DNA of 64,000 nt from Sphingomonas spermidinifaciens (GTDB taxonomy: Bacteria > Pseudomonadota > Alphaproteobacteria > Sphingomonadales > Sphingomonadaceae): the NCBI RefSeq assembly GCF_002351485.1, contig NZ_NWMW01000001.1:186001-250000 (forward strand), given 5' to 3'. Each line of letters opens with the position of its first letter. Positions within the stretch are counted from its first letter, which is position 1. The translations under genes were made by a program, and so were the position numbers. The notes beneath the pieces are model-generated. The model was not told the origin of the DNA. It saw nothing but the letters and a program-made list of their open reading frames with translations, and made no database searches. Positions 57,628 through 64,000 of this stretch are shown one piece after another.

Positions 57628-58662
57628 ATGCTTCGACCGCTTACCCTTGCGGGGTTCATCGCCCTTGCACTCGCCGCGTGCGACGAGGGCGGGGTCGCGC
57701 GCGACGAGATCAGGATCGTCGGCTCCTCCACCGTCTACCCCTTCACCACCACCGTGGCAGAGGCATTCCGCAACAAGCGCCCCGATCGCAAGGCACCGGT
57801 GATCGAGGCGACGGGCACCGGCGCGGGGATCAAGCAGTTCTGCGCCGGCATCGGCCCGCTCCACCCCGACATCCTCAACGCCTCGCGCCGCCTCAAGAAG
57901 TCCGAATATGACGCTTGCGCCGCCAACGGCGTGAGCGAGATCATCGAGGTGCAGGTCGGGCTCGACGGCGTCGCCTTCGCCGAATCGAACCGGGGACCGC
58001 GCCTCAGGCTCGGTCGCACCGACATCTATCGCGCTCTCGCCGCATTCCCCGGCGGGCGGCCCAACACCGCCCGGCTCTGGTCCGACGTCAATCCAGGCCT
58101 GCCGCGCGTGCCGATCCAGATGCTCGGCCCGCCCGCAACCAGCGGCACGCGCGACGCGCTCGCCGAACTGATCCTCGCCCCCGCTTGCGAGGCACTGCTG
58201 CCGCAGGCCGCCGAGTGGAAGGAGGTCGACCCCGACCGCTTCGCGCGCACCTGCACCCGCGTGCGCGACGATGCCGCCTATGTCGACTCGGGCGAAAACG
58301 ACAACCTCATCGTCCAGAAGCTCGACGCCAATCCCAGCGCCGTCGGCATCTTCGGCTTCAGCTATCTCGAGGAAAATGCCGACCGGCTACACGGCGTGCC
58401 GGTCGACGGCGTCGAACCGACCTATGAGACGATCTCGACCGGCCGCTATCCGGGCGCGCGACCGCTTTACATCTATGTGAAGAAGCGCCATCTGCGGCCG
58501 GTCCCGGGATTGGCCGACTTCCTGGCCGACTATGCCGCCGCATGGGGACCCGACGGCCCGCTGGTGCGCAAGGGCATGATCGCCGCGCCACGCGCCGTGC
58601 GCGCTGCCTCGGCCGCCATCGTGGCGCGCGGCACCACGCTCGACCCCGCGGCGCTTCAATAA
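57628..58662 (+). CDS. pstS: Phosphate-binding protein PstS
   Basis: 344 residues from ATG 57628 after GGGGGAC (frame open from 57529 without homology). Lipobox ALAAC makes it a lipoprotein. IRIVGSSTVYPFTTTVAEAF, IEATGTGAGIKQFCAGIG and GPPATSGTRDALAEL are the phosphate-contact segments; NPSAVGIFGFSYLEENADRL and the terminal domain follow. It delivers phosphate to PstCA. The pst genes follow in order without large gaps. Confidence 0.95.
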   Translation: MLRPLTLAGFIALALAACDEGGVARDEIRIVGSSTVYPFTTTVAEAFRNKRPDRKAPVIEATGTGAGIKQFCAGIGPLHPDILNASRRLKKSEYDACAANGVSEIIEVQVGLDGVAFAESNRGPRLRLGRTDIYRALAAFPGGRPNTARLWSDVNPGLPRVPIQMLGPPATSGTRDALAELILAPACEALLPQAAEWKEVDPDRFARTCTRVRDDAAYVDSGENDNLIVQKLDANPSAVGIFGFSYLEENADRLHGVPVDGVEPTYETISTGRYPGARPLYIYVKKRHLRPVPGLADFLADYAAAWGPDGPLVRKGMIAAPRAVRAASAAIVARGTTLDPAALQ

Positions 58663-58665
58663 CCG

Positions 58666-60036
58666 ATGTCGGGCTCGGCGCTCCTTTTCCTTGTCCTCGG
58701 CCTTGCGCTGATCGGCTGGCTGACGGCGCGGGCGCGCGCGGTACGACTGTCGGGGACCGCGCGGCTGCACTCGCTGCCCGGCCAGCATGGCTGGTATGTC
58801 GCGATGTGGGTGGCGATCCCCGCCTTCGTGTTCCTCGCGCTATGGGGCTGGCTCAGTCCGCAGCTGGCGCGTGAGGGGGTGCTGGCGAGCCCACAGGCCG
58901 CGGGGCTGCCCACCTTCGCGTTCGAGCGGTCGGCGATCCTCGCCGAGGCTCGCGCGATCGCCCGCAATCCCGACCTCGGCGCCTTCAATCCGCAGGCCGA
59001 GCTGCTGGCACCCGTCTATCGTACCTACCTCACCCGCTATTCCTGGATCGGCACGGCGATCGCGCTGCTCCTTGCCTTTGCCGGCGGCGCCTATGCCTTC
59101 AGCCGCATCGCCCCGCCGTTCCGCGCGCGCGGTCATGTCGAGCGCGGCGTGATGCTGATCCTGCTCGTCGCCAGCCTGATTGCCATCCTGACGACGCTCG
59201 GGATCTTCGGCTCGCTGCTGTTCGAAAGCGCGCGCTTCTTCTCGATCGTGCCGATCGGCGATTTCCTGTTCGGCACACACTGGAGCCCGCAGGTCGTCAG
59301 CGCGACCGATCCGGGTGCCGACCTCGGCGCGGTGCCGCTCTTCTGGGGCACCTTCTTCATCGGCGCGGTGATCGCGATGGCGGTCGCCATCCCGTTCGGC
59401 CTGATGAGCGCGATCTACCTGACGCAGTACGCCGCCCCCGCCGTCCGCCGCTGGGTCAAGCCGATGCTCGAGATTCTCGCGGGCGTGCCCACCGTCGTCT
59501 ACGGCTATTTCGCCGCGCTCACCGTCGGCCCGGCGATCCGCCAGTTCGCCGTCGCGATCGGCATGCCCTATGCCAGCTCGGAGAGCGCGCTCGCCGCGGG
59601 GCTGGTGATGGGGGTGATGATCATCCCCTTCGTCAGCTCGATGGCCGACGACGCGCTCGCCGCCGTTCCCTCGGCGATGCGCGATGGCAGCCTGGCGATG
59701 GGCGCGACCAAGTCCGAGACGATCAGCCGCGTCTTGATGCCCGCCGCGCTGCCCGGCGTCGTCGCCGGCATCCTTCTCGCCGTCAGCCGCGCGATCGGCG
59801 AGACGATGATCGTCGTCATGGCCGCATCGGGCGCCGCGACGATCAGCCTCAATCCCTTCGACAGCGCGACGACCGTCACCAAGCAGATCGTCGATCTGCT
59901 GACCGGCGAGGCCGAGTTCGACAGCCCCAAGACGCTCGCCGCCTTCGCGCTAGGTTTGACGCTGTTTGTCATCACCTTCCTGCTCAACATCGTCGCGCTG
60001 CGCGTCGTGAAGAAGTATCGCGAGGCCTATGAATAG
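58666..60036 (+). CDS. pstC: Phosphate ABC transporter permease PstC
   Basis: 456 residues. N-terminal extra helices and a long extracytoplasmic-like stretch (about residues 50-130), then six membrane helices of the BPD permease with the coupling motif region SAMRDGSLAMGATKSETISRVLMPAALPGV. Conserved EILAGVPTVVYGYFA is diagnostic of PstC. It is the longer alphaproteobacterial type. The pstA start overlaps its end by 8 bases. Confidence 0.95.
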   Translation: MSGSALLFLVLGLALIGWLTARARAVRLSGTARLHSLPGQHGWYVAMWVAIPAFVFLALWGWLSPQLAREGVLASPQAAGLPTFAFERSAILAEARAIARNPDLGAFNPQAELLAPVYRTYLTRYSWIGTAIALLLAFAGGAYAFSRIAPPFRARGHVERGVMLILLVASLIAILTTLGIFGSLLFESARFFSIVPIGDFLFGTHWSPQVVSATDPGADLGAVPLFWGTFFIGAVIAMAVAIPFGLMSAIYLTQYAAPAVRRWVKPMLEILAGVPTVVYGYFAALTVGPAIRQFAVAIGMPYASSESALAAGLVMGVMIIPFVSSMADDALAAVPSAMRDGSLAMGATKSETISRVLMPAALPGVVAGILLAVSRAIGETMIVVMAASGAATISLNPFDSATTVTKQIVDLLTGEAEFDSPKTLAAFALGLTLFVITFLLNIVALRVVKKYREAYE

Positions 60037-61297
60037 CGCCGCCATCCCCGACCGTGCGCCCACCGACTGGCGGGCACAGGCAATGCAGCGCCGCATCCGC
60101 CGCCGCTATGCCGCCGAGCGCCGCTTCCGCTGGCTGGGGCTGGCGGCGGTGTCGCTGTCGGGGGCGTTCCTCGCCTTCCTCCTGTGGACGATGCTGGCTA
60201 GCGGGCTCGGCGGCTTTTCACGCACCGAGGTCCGACTGCCTCTCGACTTTCCGGCGATGGCGCTCGACGTACGCCCCGAACAGCTCGGCCGCGCGGGCGC
60301 CGACCTCGCGCTCGCCGGCGCGGGGCTCCAGAATGCGGTCGGCGCTGCGGCGGTGCAGGCATTCGGTGACGATGGCGAGCGCGTCATCTCCGACAGCGCC
60401 TGGGTGACGGTGCGTGAGGCGATCAAGGCAGACCCCTCGCTCCTCTCGCGCCGTGCCACCATCACTGTCCCCGCTGCGCCCGGCATCCACGAGGCCGCGA
60501 CCGGTGAAGCCCGGCCTGATGACGAGGCCGCCGCGGCCCGCCTCGCGGCCGCGGGTGCGCTCACCAGCGGCTTCAACTGGACCTTCCTGACCGGGGCCGA
60601 TTCGACCGATCCGACCGCGGCGGGCATCTGGGGAGCGCTCAAGGGCTCGCTGCTCACGATGCTGGTGACGCTCGGCCTCGCATTCCCCATCGGCGTGCTG
60701 TCGGCGATCTATCTTGAGGAATATGCCCCCCGGAACCGCTGGACCGACCTGATCGAGGTGTCGATCAACAACCTCGCCGCCGTCCCCTCGATCATCTTCG
60801 GCCTTTTGGGCCTCGCCGTCTTCCTCGGCACCTTCAACATGCCGCGCTCGGCACCGGTCGTCGGCGGGCTGACGCTCGCGCTGATGATCATGCCCGTCAT
60901 CGTCATCGCAGGGCGCAACGCGGTCAAGGCGGTGCCCCCCTCGATCCGCGACGCGGCGCTGGGCGTGGGGGCGAGCCGGGTGCAGGTCGTCTTCCACCAC
61001 GTCCTCCCTCTCGCGCTGCCCGGCATCCTGACCGGCACGATCATCGGCATGGCGCGGGCGCTGGGCGAGACAGCGCCCCTGCTGATGATCGGCATGCGCG
61101 CCTTCATCGCGACCCCGCCCGACAAGCTGACCGACGCCGCCAGCGTGCTGCCCGTCCAGATCTTCCTCTGGTCCGATCAGGTCAGCCGCGGCTTTGTCGA
61201 GAAGACGTCGGCGGCGATCATCGTCCTTCTCGTCTTCCTGCTCGCGATGAACGCCCTCGCCATCTACCTCCGCAACCGTTTCGAGACCCGCTGGTGA
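60029..61297 (+). CDS. pstA: Phosphate ABC transporter permease PstA
   Basis: 422 residues. One N-terminal helix (about 36-56), a large soluble insert (about 57-190) typical of long PstA (DUF3333), then permease helices with [39 protein letters not shown] and the coupling loop [29 protein letters not shown]. It pairs with PstC. Stop overlaps the pstB start. Confidence 0.95.
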   Translation: MNSAAIPDRAPTDWRAQAMQRRIRRRYAAERRFRWLGLAAVSLSGAFLAFLLWTMLASGLGGFSRTEVRLPLDFPAMALDVRPEQLGRAGADLALAGAGLQNAVGAAAVQAFGDDGERVISDSAWVTVREAIKADPSLLSRRATITVPAAPGIHEAATGEARPDDEAAAARLAAAGALTSGFNWTFLTGADSTDPTAAGIWGALKGSLLTMLVTLGLAFPIGVLSAIYLEEYAPRNRWTDLIEVSINNLAAVPSIIFGLLGLAVFLGTFNMPRSAPVVGGLTLALMIMPVIVIAGRNAVKAVPPSIRDAALGVGASRVQVVFHHVLPLALPGILTGTIIGMARALGETAPLLMIGMRAFIATPPDKLTDAASVLPVQIFLWSDQVSRGFVEKTSAAIIVLLVFLLAMNALAIYLRNRFETRW

Positions 61298-62076
61298 TGC
61301 ACGCCCCCGCCCCCACCGCTTCGCCCAAGATGTCGGCGCGCCACGTCAACGTCTTCTATGGTCGCAAGCAGGCGATCGACGACGTGTCGATCGACGTCGA
61401 TATGGAGAATGTCACCGCCTTCATCGGCCCTTCGGGCTGCGGCAAGTCGACCTTCCTGCGCACGCTCAACCGCATGAACGACACCATCGCCACCGCGCGC
61501 GTGGATGGCGAGATCCGGCTGGATGGCGAGGATATCTATGCCAGCGACATGGACGTGGTGCAGCTGCGCGCGCGCGTCGGCATGGTGTTCCAGAAACCCA
61601 ATCCGTTCCCCAAGTCGATCTACGAGAACGTCGCCTATGGCCCGCGTATCCACGGCCTCGCCGCGAGCAAGGCCGACCTCGACCGCATCGTCGAACAGTC
61701 GCTCACGCGCGCCGGCCTGTGGGGCGAGGTCAAGGATCGGCTGAACGATTCGGGGACCGCACTGTCGGGCGGCCAGCAGCAGCGCCTGTGTATCGCCCGC
61801 GCGATCGCCGTCGATCCCGAAGTGATCCTGATGGACGAGCCATGCAGCGCGCTCGACCCAATCGCCACGGCGAAGATCGAGGAGCTGATCCATGAGCTGC
61901 GCGGCAAGTATGCGATCGTCATCGTCACGCACAACATGCAACAGGCGGCGCGCGTGTCGCAGCGCACCGCCTTCTTTCACCTCGGCACCCTCGTCGAATA
62001 CGGCGTGACGTCGGAGATCTTCACCAATCCGCGCCAGGAGCGCACCAAGGATTACATCACCGGCCGCTACGGCTGA
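61297..62076 (+). CDS. pstB: Phosphate ABC transporter ATP-binding protein PstB
   Basis: 259 residues from ATG 61297 (TGATG with the pstA stop); a GTG at 61294 is equally possible. Walker [23 protein letters not shown]-loop [18 protein letters not shown], signature [16 protein letters not shown], Walker [17 protein letters not shown] and the switch His ITHN-like [12 protein letters not shown]. Sequence is a textbook PstB, energising phosphate import. Confidence 0.97.
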   Translation: MHAPAPTASPKMSARHVNVFYGRKQAIDDVSIDVDMENVTAFIGPSGCGKSTFLRTLNRMNDTIATARVDGEIRLDGEDIYASDMDVVQLRARVGMVFQKPNPFPKSIYENVAYGPRIHGLAASKADLDRIVEQSLTRAGLWGEVKDRLNDSGTALSGGQQQRLCIARAIAVDPEVILMDEPCSALDPIATAKIEELIHELRGKYAIVIVTHNMQQAARVSQRTAFFHLGTLVEYGVTSEIFTNPRQERTKDYITGRYG

Positions 62077-62090
62077 GCCGGACAGGAACC

Positions 62091-62768
62091 ATGATGAACG
62101 AGCATACGGTCAAGGTTTTCGACGACGAACTGGGTCAACTGCGTGGACTGGTCGCGCAGATGGGCGGGCTGGCCGAGGAAGCCATCGAAAGCGCGGTCGA
62201 GGCGCTGGTCCGCGGCGACCTCGCCGCGGCGGTGCGTGTCGTCGAGGGCGATCGCCGCATCGACGCGCTGGAGGGCGAGGTCGAGCGCCTCGCGGTCCAG
62301 CTCATCGCGCTGCGCGCGCCGATGGCCGACGACCTGCGCGAGGTGCTGACGGGCATGAAGTTCGCCAATACGCTCGAGCGTGTAGCCGATCATGCCAAGA
62401 ACATCGCCAAGCGCGTGGGCGAGATCGACCGGTCGGTCCCCATCGAGCCCATGTCGGTGTTGCCCGCGATGGCGACCGTCGCGGGCGAGATGCTGCACGA
62501 CGTGCTCGACGCCTTTGCCGCGCGCGATGTCGAGGCGGCGAAGCGCGTCTGCGAGCGCGACCGCGCAGTCGACGACCTCTACAATTCGATCTTTCGGGCG
62601 CTCGTGACCTTCATGATGGAAAACCCCAAGTCCATCAGCCAGGCCGCGCACCTGCTCTTCATCGCCAAGAATCTCGAGCGCATCGGCGACCAGGCGACCA
62701 ACCTGGCCGAGATGGTCCATTACGCCGCCACCGGCGAGCGGATGGGCGAGCGCGAGCGAGTGAGTTGA
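62091..62768 (+). CDS. phoU: Phosphate signalling regulator PhoU
   Basis: 225 residues, two three-helix PhoU repeats. Acidic metal-binding patterns appear as ALEGEVERLAVQLIALRAPMADDLREVL and NTLERVADHAKNIAKRV in the first repeat, and ERDRAVDDLYNSIF and KNLERIGDQATNLAE in the second. It links PstSCAB to PhoR and dampens PhoB when phosphate is plentiful. AGGA fits ATG 62094 slightly better than ATG 62091. Confidence 0.95.
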   Translation: MMNEHTVKVFDDELGQLRGLVAQMGGLAEEAIESAVEALVRGDLAAAVRVVEGDRRIDALEGEVERLAVQLIALRAPMADDLREVLTGMKFANTLERVADHAKNIAKRVGEIDRSVPIEPMSVLPAMATVAGEMLHDVLDAFAARDVEAAKRVCERDRAVDDLYNSIFRALVTFMMENPKSISQAAHLLFIAKNLERIGDQATNLAEMVHYAATGERMGERERVS

Positions 62769-62779
62769 AAGGGACGACG

Positions 62780-63472
62780 ATGGCACGGGTAAAGATGCTG
62801 CTGGTCGAGGATGACGCCGCGCTCGCCGAACTGCTCGCCTGGCATTTCAAACGCGAGGATTTCGAGGTCAAGCAGACCCCCGATGGCGAGGAGGCGCTGC
62901 TCCTCGCCAAGGAAGCGACGCCCGATATCGTCCTGCTCGACTGGATGGTCGAGGGGCTGTCGGGGATCGAGGTCTGTCGCCGCCTGCGCCGCATGCCCGA
63001 GACGGCGAACGTACCGATCATCATGCTGACCGCACGCGGCGAGGAGGAGGATCGCGTCCGCGGCCTTGAGACCGGCGCCGACGACTATGTGACCAAGCCA
63101 TTCTCCCCCCGCGAGCTGGTCGCCCGTGTCGGCGCGGTGCTGCGCCGCGTGCGTCCCGCGCTGGCAGGCGAGCAGCTTACCTATTCGGATATCGAGATGG
63201 ACACGGTGGGCCATAAGGTGCGCCGCGGCGGAGAGGTGATCCCGCTCGGCCCCACCGAGTTCCGGCTGCTCAAGCATTTCCTCGAACATCCCGGCTGGGT
63301 CTTCTCGCGCGAGCGGCTGCTCGACGCCGTCTGGGGCCATGACAGCGATATCGAAAGCCGGACGGTCGACGTCCATATCCGTCGCCTGCGCAAGGCGATC
63401 AATGTCGGCGACAAGCCCGACATCATCCGCACCGTCCGCTCGGCGGGCTATGCGCTTGATGCGGGCAATTGA
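62780..63472 (+). CDS. phoB: Phosphate regulon response regulator PhoB
   Basis: 230 residues from ATG 62780 after AAGGGA; a TTG overlapping the phoU stop (62765) is less likely. Receiver with acid pair Asp11/Asp12, phospho-acceptor Asp54 (IVLLDWMVEGLSG), Lys in [13 protein letters not shown]; winged-helix output GPTEFRLLKHFLEHPGWVFSRERLLDAVWG, RTVDVHIRRLRKAIN, RTVRSAGYALD. It activates pst and other phosphate-starvation genes. Confidence 0.97.
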   Translation: MARVKMLLVEDDAALAELLAWHFKREDFEVKQTPDGEEALLLAKEATPDIVLLDWMVEGLSGIEVCRRLRRMPETANVPIIMLTARGEEEDRVRGLETGADDYVTKPFSPRELVARVGAVLRRVRPALAGEQLTYSDIEMDTVGHKVRRGGEVIPLGPTEFRLLKHFLEHPGWVFSRERLLDAVWGHDSDIESRTVDVHIRRLRKAINVGDKPDIIRTVRSAGYALDAGN

Positions 63473-63592
63473 TCGCGATCAACCTCCCCTAAAGCCGAAT
63501 CGGCAGCGCAACGAAGGAAACCTTCGCCGTGCCGGGCGTTCATCGGCCCGACGCGCGCGTAACCAGCGCGTTTGGTACGAGGAGAGTTCGCA

Positions 63593-64000
63593 ATGAAGCT
63601 CATCGCAATGACCGCCGCGCTGGCGCTGACCGGCGCCGCCTATGCGCAGCAGACGCCCCCCGCCGATCCCGGCATGACCCAGCCCGGCGTGACGCAGCCC
63701 GACGCCAACACCCCGCCGAGCGACCCCAACGCGCCCGCCGCCACTGCCCCCGCGACCGACCCGGCGATGCAGTCGGCGCCAACCCAGACCGCGCCAATGG
63801 CCCAGCAGCCGATGGCAAGCACGCCGACCGGCGCCACCGGCGGCACCGAGACCACGGGCGGCTACATGCCCTCGACCCCGCCGCTGTCGGGCACGCCGAC
63901 GCCCGGCGCCACCGTCCGCGTCCAGCCGTCGATGTCGCCCAGCCAGGCATTTCCGCCGCCGGCACCCGAGGCCGAATATCCGATCTGCAAGAAGGGCCAG
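63593..64000 (+). CDS. Proline/threonine-rich secreted protein, 5' part (runs off the window)
   Basis: ATG 63593 follows GGAGAG and starts an open frame of 136 codons to the window end. A signal peptide (MKLIAMTAALALTGAAYAQ) is followed by a low-complexity region dominated by Pro, Thr, Ala, Gln and Gly (GMTQPGVTQPDANTPPS, MAQQPMASTPTG, GGYMPSTPPLSGTPTPG) and then PEAEYPICKKGQ, the start of a Cys-containing end. No family recognised; it looks like a periplasmic or surface protein. The 3' end is missing. No gene is visible between phoB and this start (120 bases); that gap holds only a small CGAAGG-AAA-CCTTCG hairpin (63512-63526). Confidence 0.8.
   Translation, partial: MKLIAMTAALALTGAAYAQQTPPADPGMTQPGVTQPDANTPPSDPNAPAATAPATDPAMQSAPTQTAPMAQQPMASTPTGATGGTETTGGYMPSTPPLSGTPTPGATVRVQPSMSPSQAFPPPAPEAEYPICKKGQ

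Noticed and set aside
63551-63573. ACGCGC/GCGCGT hairpin with TTT as a terminator of phoB
   Set aside because: The stem is only six bases with a 9-base loop and it sits right before the next gene's ribosome site, so a promoter or leader role is equally possible.

Overview
The window is a stretch of a GC-rich (roughly two-thirds G+C) alphaproteobacterial chromosome, most likely from the Sphingomonadales (Sphingomonas-like). The evidence is the gene order dusB-ntrB-ntrC-ntrY-ntrX-hfq-hflX, a CtrA cell-cycle regulator, a fused IspDF, an EcfG-type stress promoter, and above all an Hfq carrying two Sm domains in one chain, which I recall as a sphingomonad trait. I see no prophage, insertion sequence, CRISPR array or plasmid gene. 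Genes are packed tightly: no gap without a gene exceeds about 210 bases, and many neighbours share 4-base stop/start overlaps (ATGA, GTGA, TTGA).

Left part (1-17.7 kb): an envelope operon uppS-cdsA-dxr-rseP-bamA-skp-fabZ (undecaprenyl and phospholipid precursors, isoprenoids, outer-membrane protein assembly, lipid A/fatty acid dehydration), then rpmE behind its own promoter and leader hairpin, a PilZ protein and tRNA-Ser(UGA). A cell-wall and housekeeping run follows: an MltB-like transglycosylase, a degenerate RlpA-SPOR protein, a PBP5-type carboxypeptidase, tmk, holB, metG, tatD, an MBL-fold hydrolase, a membrane-anchored retropepsin-like protease and mazG.

Middle part (17.7-39.2 kb): the minus-strand nitrogen-response operon (dusB to hflX) faces mazG and diverges from ispDF. 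After ispDF, a secreted hypothetical and cinA come ratA and lipA (minus), carbonic anhydrase, a stress-type manganese catalase, aspS, rnd, an I78 inhibitor lipoprotein, a VanY-like carboxypeptidase, an RluA-family synthase, a LysR regulator and ctrA with a palindromic promoter region.

Right part (39.2-64 kb): an acetyltransferase/cupin pair, metC, sseA, an iron-sulfur photolyase, queF, and a two-gene carbohydrate cassette (glycosyltransferase with a C-terminal toroid-like region, then a GH130 enzyme). Next come ppdK with a small membrane protein behind it, glyQS (glyS has a disordered insertion and an internal tract of low GC), and a complete phosphate-response cluster phoR-(NTF2-like)-pstSCAB-phoU-phoB. 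The window ends inside a proline-rich secreted protein gene.

The most interesting items are the tandem Hfq, the glycosyltransferase/GH130 cassette with three TGTTGCA repeats upstream, the composition break inside glyS, an exact EcfG promoter on the catalase, a 19-bp palindrome between lipA and carbonic anhydrase, and a hairpin directly in front of the dusB start codon. No wholly new multi-gene system is evident; this is mainly core genome.
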